Source: QHXN01 sp032162705 (GTDB taxonomy: Bacteria > Acidobacteriota > Blastocatellia > Pyrinomonadales > Pyrinomonadaceae). From it: a DNA stretch of 64,000 bases. The notes under the pieces are model-generated. The model was not told the origin of the DNA. It did not search any database and saw nothing but the letters and a program-made list of their open reading frames with translations. The stretch lies in the NCBI GenBank assembly GCA_032162705.1, contig JAVRON010000092.1, forward strand, positions 28,914 to 92,913, given 5' to 3'. Each line of letters opens with the position of its first letter. Within the stretch, counting starts at the first letter, position 1. Below, in pieces: positions 56,701-64,000 of the stretch. Made by a program: the position numbers and the translations under genes.

Positions 56701-57730
56701 TAGCGTAGACGACGTGGCAGGCGGCGCAGCCCGACTGTCGATAGTCGCCAGGCGCGTTGTTCGTCCCCATGAACGACATCACGGGGTCATTGAGTCGGAC
56801 TTTATGCGCGCCGAGGATGACGGGATCGACGCGCGCCTGCGTGCCGTAGCCGCGATTCGAGAGGGTCACGTCGGGTTGGCCGGGCACGTCTTCGCGATTG
56901 GGGTTGCCCAGCTCGGACTTCGGGCCGCCGCCGCGCTCGACTGGACGCCAGAAGGCGACCGAGAGGGGCTGGCCGATCTCGAAGCGCGGGAAAGGAAGAA
57001 GGAAGGGCAGGATGCCTTTCTCGCGCGTCTCCTTCTCAGTGGGCGGCGGGATGGTGCGCGCGATCTGCGGCTCGCCCGAAGGGCTGTAGTTCTCGCCGAG
57101 GATGGCGTTCTTGGTCGGCAGGCTCCCATTGTTGTAGAGCGCGCTGGAGTAGACCTGCGGGCTGTTCGTCATCGCGCTCTTCTGAAGGTTCTTGATGTAA
57201 GACTCGTGGCACTTGCCGCAGGAGGCTTGCGCGGTGCGGAGGTCTGAAGGATTGACGAAACGAATCCAGTCCCAGTTCTCGTTGTTGAGGAGCGTGTAGG
57301 TCTCCTCCGGGTTGGCGGAATTGGGCCACTTCTCCGGGTGCTTCGGCTTCGCCGTGTGGGCTTCGAGCTTGGTCGCGCCCGCGCCGTTGCCGCCGTGGCA
57401 ATCGACGCAGGAAGGGCCGTTGCGAAGCTTCGTCTGGTGCGGGTCGCCGATCCCTGTGTGGCACTTCATGCAGCTTTCAGAGGGCGCGGGCGGTTTGTCG
57501 CCTTCCTGCTGAACGTCAACTTCGGCGGGCGGGCTTTCGCTCTCCGACGTTTCGCCGGACGCGTCCGTCGCTTCGGGCGCAACGGTAGCTTCAGCGGTCT
57601 TGCCCGTCTTCACTCCGGCGGAATGGACGGGGAAGAGTGCGAAGGCTGCGACGCCGAAGACGACGAGCGCCGCGATGAGACTGATGAGCTGCTGTCGCTT
57701 TGTGCGTGGATGATGGCTGGCGGTCTTCAT
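53762..57730 (-). CDS. Membrane-anchored decaheme cytochrome c fused to LVIVD-repeat propeller
   Basis: The 1322-residue protein starts with an N-terminal membrane segment (LISLIAALVVFGVAAFALF) and ends with another (GWLGLAFVFPAAFIW) plus a basic tail. Between residues ~87 and ~800 there are ten CxxCH heme motifs (CMKCH, CVDCH, CGKCH, CAACH, CITCH, CVDCH, CEDCH, CVACH, CWGCH, CTDCH). Residues ~870-1240 hold about six LVIVD-type blades (GLVVYDIANV, GLVTVDITTL, ALEVVNISDP, GLKVLDVTDL, GLAIVDIERP, GLKVVELTNP). The heme part lies in the periplasm and is suited to electron transfer; the propeller may bind a partner or substrate. It is preceded in the same orientation by an outer-membrane barrel gene. 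Substrate unknown. Confidence 0.92.
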   Translation of the reverse strand: MKTASHHPRTKRQQLISLIAALVVFGVAAFALFPVHSAGVKTGKTAEATVAPEATDASGETSESESPPAEVDVQQEGDKPPAPSESCMKCHTGIGDPHQTKLRNGPSCVDCHGGNGAGATKLEAHTAKPKHPEKWPNSANPEETYTLLNNENWDWIRFVNPSDLRTAQASCGKCHESYIKNLQKSAMTNSPQVYSSALYNNGSLPTKNAILGENYSPSGEPQIARTIPPPTEKETREKGILPFLLPFPRFEIGQPLSVAFWRPVERGGGPKSELGNPNREDVPGQPDVTLSNRGYGTQARVDPVILGAHKVRLNDPVMSFMGTNNAPGDYRQSGCAACHVVYANDRSYYNSGPYARFGNRGFTAPDNPDPNIPKGEQGHPLEHKFTKSIPSSQCITCHVHNGNGFINTYLGYMWWDEQTDGEFLYPKQQHNPTPEELDKAGRFNPEEAAARGNWGNPDFLFEMSKLNTQMRHMQVSDYHGHGWVFRRAYKMDRKGQFLDKDGQHIAYDDPDLYEHDGKPGKAVHLKDIHLEKGMHCVDCHYSQDAHGTGKIYGDRRAVIEVSCEDCHGTVGKRVTASTIRTSGYGAPDGGNSMNHAAKGNPFNRVRFVQRGDKLFQRSMVEQNDPSTGKILEWEVTQVADTIDPKNAHYNPKSARAKTMLRDNETWGAVPTDAKQLAHDSSHVSCVACHSSWTTNCWGCHLSASVNTRKPDLHEEGDVTQVYPSYNPQVLRTDGYMLGIDGSIQGHKVMPVRSSSAVTVSITNGARSVIVNHAPTISSGGYNGNAFNTHPPHTVRATETKGCTDCHVSKEGDNNAWVASVLMQGSNQVNYMGRFIYTAEGHDGLSATLVAEQTEPQAVIGGHLHQIAYPDWYAKHQARGGKLQENYAHRGANVNQLQQYGEFLLAATGTGGLVVYDIANVADKDFSQRIVDSPFSGAGQRLYVRTKDATGVAVGSPAPLDPRRNPGQTADQKKWLELNEEQPVAPLFGYAFISDRQEGLVTVDITTLTDGVNTNNHLKRGAAYNPEGRLNNARGVWVVGNYAYVLTDHALEVVNISDPLNPRWVSEVTSGLRDPRSLAVQFRYCFVTDADGLKVLDVTDLEHPQPVTGASVPLRDAHGIYLAREYAYIGAGSDGLAIVDIERPEQPKLDQLFNDGGKLTDARDVKVGMAYASLIAYVADGKNGLKVVELTNPNSVPGNMGYSPRPAPRVIAYYQTKGAAIQVSEGYRRDRAVDESGNQIAIFGRRGARPFNLEEQRRMFLHDGKLYTVTDEPGQPTAIKTAQQKGTWLQSLARFFGTGFGWLGLAFVFPAAFIWQRKRRGRQ

Positions 57731-57784
57731 GGTGTTTGTCTGAACAGTCTTTATTTTTTAAGTCGCGTTTGACGTTACTTTATC

Positions 57785-57880
57785 TTCACCGCAGAGGCGC
57801 AGAGGAAGCGCAGAGGGTTGAGCGTTGAAATCCCACAACCCTCTGCGCCCCCTCCGCGCACTCAGCGCCTCTGCGGTGAA
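57785..57880. repeat. Long inverted repeat I, compound arms
   Basis: Outer arms TTCACCGCAGAGGCGC (from 57785) and its complement (ending 57880) pair perfectly over 16 bases, and inner arms GCGCAGAGGGTTG (to 57820) and its complement (from 57836) pair over 13. The arms between them differ. It lies between the barrel and cytochrome genes and shares its outer 14 bases with repeat H. Confidence 0.93.
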
Positions 57881-57914
57881 TCGTCCTTCTCATAACGCTC
57901 AACATGGATGAAAA

Positions 57915-59870
57915 CTAGAAAGCCACTTGGAAGGCGAAGGTCGGCGAGACGAGCGGGCGCGTGCTGCCGATCAAGCGTCCATAGCCGCCCTGCGGGAAGA
58001 GGATGGCCGCGCCCGTGACGAAGAACATATTCTCGTTCTCGAAGGGCCGGAACTTCGCGCCGACGCTCAGGTCTGTGCCGATGCCGCTGCCCAATCCGTT
58101 GTCGCCCGTAATCTGCCGGAGCAGTCCTGCGCGCGCGAACCTCAGATAAGAGAGGTTCGTCACCATCTTCAGCTTCGGCGTGACGCGGAAGTCGCCGCCG
58201 ATGTTCCAGAGCAGAAGGCCCGGATTGACGAAGTTCGCGCGGTCGTTGAACTTGTTTCGCAGGTTCGGCAGCAGACTGAACTTGTTCTTCAGCGTCCCGA
58301 TGCCGCTGCCCACGACGGTCTGCTGCTGCGTCCAGAACTGGAAAGGGCCGCCCGCGAAGTTCGGGTTGTCCTGAATCATGTCGAAGCCCGTGGCGCGGTC
58401 GTCGTTCAAGTTGCCGTCGCCCGAGGCATAGAAGAAGGAGCCGCGCCAGCGAACCCAGTCGCGGTCAACCGAAGCTTCGAAGGCTCCCATCTGCGCGTTG
58501 ACGGTCTGCGCGCGGTGCGCGATGCGATTGAAGGCGTCGTGGCCGAAGGCCCAGTAGAAGGCGTGATCGACGTTGAGCTTGCCCCACTTGCCGTCGCCGT
58601 GAAAGCCGAGGTAGCCGACGTTGAGAGTATGACGGTCGGTCGTGACGCGCCCCTCGTCGTTGTTGTAGACGAAGTTGAAGAGCGCGGTGTAGCCCTTTTT
58701 CCCGAAGTCCTGTCGGAACCAGTTGACGAGAAAAACGTTCTGATGGCGTCTGTCCCAACTGTGAAGCTGCGAGACCTCTTCGCGCTGGCGCATCGAGAAG
58801 AAGGCGATGTTGTAGGTGTCGCGTTGCGAGTTGAGCGTGCCGAACAGACGCGCGCCAAGCTGGTTGTCGGCGAAGAGGAAGCCGCGAAAGTCCGAGTTGA
58901 AATTCTGCATCCCGACGCGCACAGAGACGAAGTCGAAATTCGGACTGACGACCGCGAGACGCTTCTCGATGAAGGCTTCCTCGACGGCGAGGCGCGAGTT
59001 GCCGCGCTTGGAGTCGAAGGGGTTGAGCGTGTTGTTGGCGACGAAGTTGAAGTTGGCGACCGTCGTGACGCGCACGGCCCAGCGCTTCGGCTCGAAGGCT
59101 CCCGTGCCGCCGAACACTTCCGCGCCCATGACGATGTTCTGGTTGGTGAAGAACTGTTCGCGGCGGCCTCCGGCGGCGACGACGCGCGGGTTGAGCGTGG
59201 AGGCGCTCTGGAGGTTGAGGTTGAGGAAAGTGTGGTTGCCGTGGATCGGGTAGTCAGCCTTCAGGATGTTCTGGTTGTATGGGTCGAAGGTGCTGCCCGT
59301 GACCCACGGCGTGTCATGCTTCGGGCTGTAACGGTCGTAACGCGGCCAGGGGAAGCGCCAGCGGTCGGGCATCGGGATAAACTCTTCGCTGGCCTCGTCC
59401 TTCGACTCGACCGTCTTGGGCCCGGCATTGCCGAGCGGCGACCAGTCGGGCATGGGGTACTGCAAGGGCTTGGCCTCACCCTTCTTTGCTTCGCTCTTCT
59501 TTGCTTCACCCTTCTTTGCTTCGCCCGCCTGTCCTGCTTCGGCCTTCGCCGGGGAGGGCTGCGCCTGAGCGTCCGCCTTCGGCGCGGGCGTGGCCGACGG
59601 CGTGGCCGATGCTTGCGCCGTCGTGGCCGCCGCGGACGTGGTCGTCGCGGGCGTTTGCTGCTTCGGCGGCGGCGCGAAGAAGAAGTCGAGGAGCGACTGC
59701 ATCAGCGTCTCGGACTGTACGGACTTCGACGGCGGCGCGTCCTCTTCGTCTCCGCGGTCGGCTGCGGAGGCGACGCGGAGCGGCGCGGCCTGTATGAGCA
59801 GGAAGAGTGCGAGGCAGAGTGCCGCCAACCGCTTCGTGCGGTCTCTATTGTGTTCGTGCCAGCGTGTCAT
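57915..59870 (-). CDS. Outer-membrane beta-barrel protein (putative porin)
   Basis: The ATG at 59870 gives 651 residues with a signal peptide (LAALCLALFLLIQAAPLRVASA), then an Ala/Thr/Pro/Lys-rich linker containing EAKKGEAKKSEAKKGEAK, then a long stretch of alternating amphipathic strands (NHTFLNLNLQSAST, RWAVRVTTVANFNFV, LFNFVYNNDEGRVTT) ending in a terminal phenylalanine (FAFQVAF). These are the marks of an outer-membrane barrel. I do not recognise a specific family. It lies directly upstream of the decaheme cytochrome, so a porin-cytochrome conduit is possible but unproven. Confidence 0.8.
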   Translation of the reverse strand: MTRWHEHNRDRTKRLAALCLALFLLIQAAPLRVASAADRGDEEDAPPSKSVQSETLMQSLLDFFFAPPPKQQTPATTTSAAATTAQASATPSATPAPKADAQAQPSPAKAEAGQAGEAKKGEAKKSEAKKGEAKPLQYPMPDWSPLGNAGPKTVESKDEASEEFIPMPDRWRFPWPRYDRYSPKHDTPWVTGSTFDPYNQNILKADYPIHGNHTFLNLNLQSASTLNPRVVAAGGRREQFFTNQNIVMGAEVFGGTGAFEPKRWAVRVTTVANFNFVANNTLNPFDSKRGNSRLAVEEAFIEKRLAVVSPNFDFVSVRVGMQNFNSDFRGFLFADNQLGARLFGTLNSQRDTYNIAFFSMRQREEVSQLHSWDRRHQNVFLVNWFRQDFGKKGYTALFNFVYNNDEGRVTTDRHTLNVGYLGFHGDGKWGKLNVDHAFYWAFGHDAFNRIAHRAQTVNAQMGAFEASVDRDWVRWRGSFFYASGDGNLNDDRATGFDMIQDNPNFAGGPFQFWTQQQTVVGSGIGTLKNKFSLLPNLRNKFNDRANFVNPGLLLWNIGGDFRVTPKLKMVTNLSYLRFARAGLLRQITGDNGLGSGIGTDLSVGAKFRPFENENMFFVTGAAILFPQGGYGRLIGSTRPLVSPTFAFQVAF

Positions 59871-60236
59871 TAGAAATGTCCCTGTCGAAGACATGAAAGA
59901 CGACGATTGCTTACGGAAAAATGTTAGCCCGCGGGCGGCTGATCGAAAAAGCACTGCGTACGAAACCCCCGTGAGGATATTGCTGACCCGCGTGAGGATG
60001 TTGCTTTGGTGTGGCTCGCGTCCCGACGCGCCCCCGCGCCGGGGCTTGGAAGTCTGGAATTGAAACCGCGCGACGGCAGCGGGAAAGCCTGATACTCCCG
60101 GCCGGAGCTTTCAAAGATTGAGCGAAGTGGAACTTGCCTCTGCTCTCGAAATTGTCAGCGCTTGGAGTGCGTAAAGAAAATAGGTCAGCAGCACGGGCGA
60201 GTCAAGAAGTATTTTCCGGCGCGGTCGTCCGGCGCG
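59871..60236. other. Intergenic stretch between barrel and DUF2071 genes
   Basis: No gene, tRNA or clear repeat is visible. The minus strand reading into the barrel gene holds GGGACA near the start, which may be its weak ribosome site. Promoters were not placed. Confidence 0.4.
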
Positions 60237-61034
60237 TCAGCCGAGCGACTCCGAAGCGTTCGCTCTTTCAAAGATTGAGTCGCGCGTGCCCTGTTCGACG
60301 CGGACGAGCGGCCAGATGTCGACCTTCAACTCCTCCGCGTAATGAAGGAGCGGGTCGCCCGCGGGCGCGGTCTGAATCCCCGTCGCTTCGAGCATCGTCG
60401 AGTTGTGCGACGAGACTTCGGCTGCTTGCAGCGGCCATGGCTGGTGGAAGACGCGACAGCGGTAGAGCTGCTCCTTGAAGACCGAGTAGAGGCAGTATCG
60501 CTCGGTGAGGAAGAATTCGAGCGAGTCAGGCTCCGTCTGCGGAAGCCTCTCGCCGTACTCCCAAGCGGCGTCGAAACGGGCAGGCGGCGCGTCGGCAGAG
60601 GTGCGGCGCGAGTGGTAGAAAATCTTAGTCCCCTCTTGCTTGAGGCTCATCTCCGCGTTGTGGTAGGGCAGGAAGAAGAACTGCCGCCCGCCCCATTTCG
60701 CGAAGGGGCTGTTGATGTCGAGCGAGAGGAACCAGACGCCGGGCACGCCCTGATGGTGGACGTATGTCCGCACGTTGAGTTCATGAAAAGCGCTTAAACC
60801 CGGCACGGGCGGCGTGAAGTATGGACGCACGCCCCACATCGTAAAGGGCACGACGCCGACCCATGCCTGACCTTCGTATGTGTCAATCGAGAGGTGCGGC
60901 GGGATAAGCGGGCGCAAGAGGCTCGGCGAGACCGCCCAGTGCATGAAGAGGAGCTTGCCCCACCACTGACGCATGAGCGGCAGCCCGGCGGGGCGTCGTC
61001 GGATGGAGAGTCGGTCAACGGCTCGGCTCGTCAC
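60237..61034 (-). CDS. DUF2071 (YqjF-like) protein
   Basis: The conserved part opens RQWWGKLLFMHWAVSPSLLRPLIPPHLSIDTYEGQAWVGVVPFTM and runs through VPGVWFLSLDINSPFAKWGGRQFFFLPYHNAEM and SLEFFLTERYCLYS to the C-terminus, as in DUF2071 proteins (about 240 residues). The chosen GTG at 61034 gives 265 residues; the frame is open to 61253 but the extra Arg-rich residues do not match the family. No SD is evident, so the start is uncertain. Function unknown; relatives are related to acetoacetate decarboxylase folds. Confidence 0.82.
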   Translation of the reverse strand: MTSRAVDRLSIRRRPAGLPLMRQWWGKLLFMHWAVSPSLLRPLIPPHLSIDTYEGQAWVGVVPFTMWGVRPYFTPPVPGLSAFHELNVRTYVHHQGVPGVWFLSLDINSPFAKWGGRQFFFLPYHNAEMSLKQEGTKIFYHSRRTSADAPPARFDAAWEYGERLPQTEPDSLEFFLTERYCLYSVFKEQLYRCRVFHQPWPLQAAEVSSHNSTMLEATGIQTAPAGDPLLHYAEELKVDIWPLVRVEQGTRDSIFERANASESLG

Positions 61035-61234
61035 GGCTCGTCGTTCGCAAGCGCGCGGTCGGCTCCGGCGCGAGTTCTTGGGGTATGGTTTGACATCGAG
61101 TCCGGCGCGTCGAATAATGCCCGCGGTTGCGCCGCCCAAACACTGACGGGTTGTCGGAGTTCGCGACCGCTTTTTTACCATCAAATCCCGTCCGTGAACA
61201 GTGCTCGACAAACGACTCGGTTTCAGAATCAGTG

Positions 61235-61373
61235 AATCAGCCACCGCAGGCACAGAGGGTTTGAGAATTGCAGATTGCAGATTTGAAATTTGAAATCTGA
61301 AATTTCAAATCTGCAATCTGCAATCCGTAATCTGAAATTTGAAAAATAATCTCTGTGTCTGCGGTGGCTGATT
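61235..61373. repeat. Long inverted repeat J, nested arms
   Basis: Outer arms 61235-61257 and 61351-61373 pair over 23 bases with one mismatch (CCACCGCAGGCACAGAG type). Inner arms containing CAGATTGCAGATTTGAAATT pair perfectly over 20 bases. The element fills the space between divergent genes, ending within 24 bases of the amidase start. Confidence 0.95.
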
Positions 61374-61397
61374 TTGAAATATTCCCTTAACTTGAAG

Positions 61398-62174
61398 ATG
61401 AAGCTCCTGACCCCGCTCGTTCTCCTGCTCGCCCTACATCTTTGCGCCCCGGCGGCACAGACGGGGAAGGAGAACACGCGGCACACGTCCCCGCCTGCGA
61501 AGACCGCTGCGACTGAAGCGGCGGCGCGCACCGTCGTCTGCATAGACCCCGGCCACCCCTCGGAGGTCGCCAGCGGCAAGAATCTCCAGAACGGCACGAG
61601 CGAGACACACGTCGATTGGGCGGTCGCCGCGAAGCTCCGCGAAATCCTTGAGTCGAAGGGCTATGAGGTTGTGCTGACGAAGGATTCTGAGGACGAGCTG
61701 GTCAAGAATAAAGACCGCGCTCTCGTCGCTAACCGGGCGAGCGCCGCGCTGATGATCCGCCTCCACTGCGACGCGAGCACCGAGCGCGGCTTCGCCGTTT
61801 ACTACCCTGACAGGCAGGGCCGCGCGAAAGACGGCACGAAGGGCCCCGACCGCGCCGTCATCGACGAGAGCCGACGCGCCGCCGAGTCAGTCCACGCCGG
61901 ATTGGCCGAAGGGCTTGCTGGCGTGCTCAACGACAACGGCGTCCGCACAGACTACCAGACGAAAGTCGGGCGCGAGCAGGGCGGCGCTCTGACCGGCTCG
62001 ATCTTCTCCGCAGTGCCGGTCGTGACGATTGAGATGGTCGTCCTCTCCGACGGCGCGGACGCCGAGTTCATCAAGACGGACGAGGGACAGCGACGCATGG
62101 CCGAGTCAATCGCCGACGGCATCTCGCGCTTCGTCGGCCCGACGAAAACAGTTCCACCTCGTAAAGACGAGTAG
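61398..62174 (+). CDS. Secreted N-acetylmuramoyl-L-alanine amidase (Amidase_3)
   Basis: The ATG at 61398 gives 258 residues with a signal peptide (MKLLTPLVLLLALHLCAPAAQ). The Amidase_3 fold shows zinc ligands in VVCIDPGHPSEVAS, the Glu in TSETHVDWAVAAKLREIL, the His in MIRLHCDAST and the catalytic Glu in VVTIEMVVLSDGADAEFI. It cleaves the amide bond between MurNAc and the peptide. A TTG at 61374 is a weaker start. Confidence 0.9.
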   Translation: MKLLTPLVLLLALHLCAPAAQTGKENTRHTSPPAKTAATEAAARTVVCIDPGHPSEVASGKNLQNGTSETHVDWAVAAKLREILESKGYEVVLTKDSEDELVKNKDRALVANRASAALMIRLHCDASTERGFAVYYPDRQGRAKDGTKGPDRAVIDESRRAAESVHAGLAEGLAGVLNDNGVRTDYQTKVGREQGGALTGSIFSAVPVVTIEMVVLSDGADAEFIKTDEGQRRMAESIADGISRFVGPTKTVPPRKDE

Positions 62175-62210
62175 TGATTCAGTTCAAAGGTTAGCCAGCG
62201 AAGACAGGAT

Positions 62211-62383
62211 TTGCCACAGAGACACGGAGACACAGAGATTAAGAATCTGAAATCTGAAATCTGAAATCTGAAATCTGAGATTTGAAATCTGAAATCTGAA
62301 ATCTGAAATCTTAAATTCCAAATCTGAAATCTTAAATTTGAGATTTGAGATTTAATTTCTGTGTCTCCGTGTCTCTGTGGCAA
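62211..62383. repeat. Long inverted repeat K around an AATCTGA microsatellite
   Basis: Outer arms 62211-62236 and 62358-62383 are exact reverse complements over 26 bases (GCCACAGAGACACGG). The interior is a tandem run of the heptamer AATCTGA, about twelve copies, with TTTGAGA variants at the far end. It lies between the amidase and the YARHG gene, 37 bases after the amidase stop. Confidence 0.95.
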
Positions 62384-62428
62384 TTCTGATTGTCTTCCGA
62401 CCAACGCCCGGAAAGGAACGTTCCCCCG

Positions 62429-64000
62429 ATGTTAACCATCCCCAGAAAACTCAAACGCGTGACGGCCACGCTCGCTTTCGTCCTGCTGGCGGCGGCCATC
62501 TGCCCCGCGCAGGACGACGAAGACGTATTCAAGAAGCTCGAAGCCGTAGACTACTCAAAGCAGGCGGTCACGCGTGAGCAGTTGAAAGGCGTCGAACTCT
62601 ATAACTTGAAGCTGCTGCGCGGGATTGTCTTCGGCCACCACGGTCGCATCTTCAAAGACCGGGACATACAGACTTACCTTAAAGATCAAGCCTGGTATAA
62701 GCCCGACGCCAACTTCAGCAACGCGTCGCTGAACGAGCGCGAGCGCGCCAATCTCGATCTGATACGCGAGCTGGAAGCAGAGAAGCACGAACAGATCGAG
62801 CCGGGCGATCTGCGCTGGTGGCAGACGCGCCCGATGACGGCTGAAAATCTCGGCACACACTCCGCCGCCGAATGGCACATCCTGCGCGCGGAGGTCGAGG
62901 CCGTCCGTGGCCGTCGCTTTGACGACGAGCCTTGGCTCCAGCAGTATTTTGAAGACCGCTACTGGTACCGTGCCGACCCCGCCTACAACGCGCGCGCCTT
63001 GAGCGCGACCGAGCGGCGCAATCTCACCGCGATTGACGCGGCGACGCGCAAGCAGCGCCACGCCGCCATCTCGCCCGGCGACATGGAGCACTTCGAGCAC
63101 CGTCTCGTCACCGACGAGATGCTGAAGGGCTTGAGCCTCCACGAGCTGCGTCTGCTCCGCAACGAAGTCTATGCGCGGCGCGGTCGGCAGTTCCGCACCG
63201 AATGGCTCTCGCAATACTTCTTCAGCCAGCCATGGTATGACCCGCGCGAAGACAACGCGGAGCCTGAGCTATCGGAGACGGAGAAGAAGAACATCGACAC
63301 CATCGTCGCCTACGAGCGCGCGCTCAAAGACTCTCTGAGCGCGCAGCCCGTCACGAAGGGGCTGCTCGAAGGCATGTTCCTCGAAGACGCGCGCAAGCTC
63401 CGCAGCGAAATCTACGCGCGCCACGGCAAGGTCTTCAAAGACAAGTGGCTTCAGAAATATTTCCAGAGCTTCGATTGGTACAAGGCCAACCCGAAATATT
63501 CGGACGCCGCGCTCACCGAGGTCGAGCGCCAGCTCGCCGGCTATCCGCCGCTGGTTTTTGCAGGCGAGGCGCGCAAGCTCAAACGGGCGTTGGGCAAGGC
63601 GATGGCGGGCGAAGCGTTCCTGTTGCAGGGCGGCGATTGCGCCGAAGCCTTCGCCGAACATTCGGCCGACAATATCCGCGACTTCTTCCGCGTCTTCCTG
63701 CAGATGGCGGTGGTGATGACCTTTGCGGCGGCCTCGCCCGTCATCAAGGTCGGCCGCGTCGCCGGCCAGTTCGCCAAGCCGCGCTCGACGCCCAACGAAG
63801 TGCAGGGCGGCGTCGAGCTGCCGAGCTACCGCGGCGACGTCGTCAACGACATCGCCTTCACGCCGGAGGCGCGCGCGCCCGATCCGCGCCGCCAGTTAGA
63901 GGCCTACCGGCAATCGGCGGCGACGCTGAACCTGCTGCGCGCCTTCGCGACGGGCGGCTACGCCAATCTCGAAAACGCGCATCGCTGGATGCTCGGCTTC
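62429..64000 (+). CDS. Secreted YARHG-repeat protein joined in frame to class II DAHP synthase (probable chimera)
   Basis: The frame opens at an ATG at 62429 and is open to the window end, 524 codons. Residues 1-~365 have a signal peptide (VTATLAFVLLAAAICPAQ) and four YARHG-type repeats (LRGIVFGHHGRIFKD, LRAEVEAVRGRRFDD, LRNEVYARRGRQFRT, LRSEIYARHGKVFKD, each followed by WY). At about 63525-63540 the sequence changes to YPPLVFAGEARKLKRAL, QGGDCAEAF, GRVAGQFAKPRS and LPSYRGDVVND, unmistakable class II DAHP synthase motifs of the shikimate pathway. The enzyme's first ~60 residues are absent. A cytoplasmic shikimate enzyme has no place behind a secretion signal, so the joint is probably an assembly artefact; the short LTEVER stretch fits both families. 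Confidence 0.85.
   Translation, partial: MLTIPRKLKRVTATLAFVLLAAAICPAQDDEDVFKKLEAVDYSKQAVTREQLKGVELYNLKLLRGIVFGHHGRIFKDRDIQTYLKDQAWYKPDANFSNASLNERERANLDLIRELEAEKHEQIEPGDLRWWQTRPMTAENLGTHSAAEWHILRAEVEAVRGRRFDDEPWLQQYFEDRYWYRADPAYNARALSATERRNLTAIDAATRKQRHAAISPGDMEHFEHRLVTDEMLKGLSLHELRLLRNEVYARRGRQFRTEWLSQYFFSQPWYDPREDNAEPELSETEKKNIDTIVAYERALKDSLSAQPVTKGLLEGMFLEDARKLRSEIYARHGKVFKDKWLQKYFQSFDWYKANPKYSDAALTEVERQLAGYPPLVFAGEARKLKRALGKAMAGEAFLLQGGDCAEAFAEHSADNIRDFFRVFLQMAVVMTFAAASPVIKVGRVAGQFAKPRSTPNEVQGGVELPSYRGDVVNDIAFTPEARAPDPRRQLEAYRQSAATLNLLRAFATGGYANLENAHRWMLGF

Noticed and set aside
57927..59873. Long open frame on the opposite strand of the barrel gene (about 648 codons), and similar ones at 17090-18097, 13073-14212, 31848-33437 and 26972-28081
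   Set aside because: High GC content keeps antisense frames open; translations are rich in Arg, Ala and Val with no family motifs, and each lies opposite a well-supported gene.
62240..62357. CRISPR-like array in the AATCTGA repeats
   Set aside because: The units are contiguous 7-base copies with no spacers and lie inside an inverted repeat.
62429..64000. A true bifunctional YARHG-DAHP synthase fusion
   Set aside because: The DAHP synthase lacks its N-terminus, looks taxonomically foreign, and would be exported; a joining artefact is simpler, although read mapping is needed to settle it.

Overview
The window looks like a chromosomal segment of an Acidobacteriota bacterium, probably class Blastocatellia. 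The pointers are high GC content, a secreted VWFA protein of the type expanded in that phylum, a very large alpha-2-macroglobulin carrying a carboxypeptidase-regulatory-like domain, Gram-negative envelope genes (lnt, an outer-membrane barrel), and a housekeeping core in the order tig-clpP-clpX-(VWFA)-lon-engB-rho. The placement is inferred from gene content; no marker-gene tree was possible. The last ~460 bases do not fit: an in-frame class II DAHP synthase of proteobacterial appearance is joined to a YARHG-repeat protein, which is most simply an assembly chimera.

Layout. 1-3.6 kb: lnt-prfB-ftsK on the minus strand, with RF2 made by programmed +1 frameshifting. 4.2-7.8 kb: an NfeD-like small protein, a secreted TPR protein, tRNA-Glu, and a selD whose true start lies upstream of an in-frame UGA (selenocysteine). 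8-14.4 kb: the alpha-2-macroglobulin. 14.5-26.6 kb: two MDR oxidoreductases, a LysR regulator, glycerol catabolism (glpD, glpK), an M28 membrane peptidase and a SPOR protein. 26.8-36.3 kb: a GGDEF/EAL protein, a nickel/cobalt-type transporter, a GNAT, YetF, a GH5 glycosidase, a DUF4032-like small protein (paralogue of one at 16.8 kb) and a broken restriction-modification pair. 36.4-53.6 kb: tRNA-Lys, PilZ, purA, ykgJ-like, trxA, glgA, rho, engB, lon, a VWFA protein, clpX, clpP, tig, tRNA-Leu. 53.7-60 kb: a membrane-anchored decaheme cytochrome fused to an LVIVD propeller, preceded in the same orientation by an outer-membrane barrel gene, suggesting an envelope electron-transfer module. 60-64 kb: DUF2071, a peptidoglycan amidase and the YARHG/DAHP synthase joint.

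The most unusual property of the window is its set of about fourteen long intergenic inverted repeats. Most have arms built from short tandem units, usually heptamers (GTAGACA, GTGATAA, GTGACGA, AGGTCAG, GATGAAC, AATCTGA) or CACAGAG-type octamers. The two arms of one element match exactly or nearly so, while different elements have different sequences. Most begin within a few dozen bases of a stop codon, usually between co-directional genes. They read as one architectural family of hairpins.
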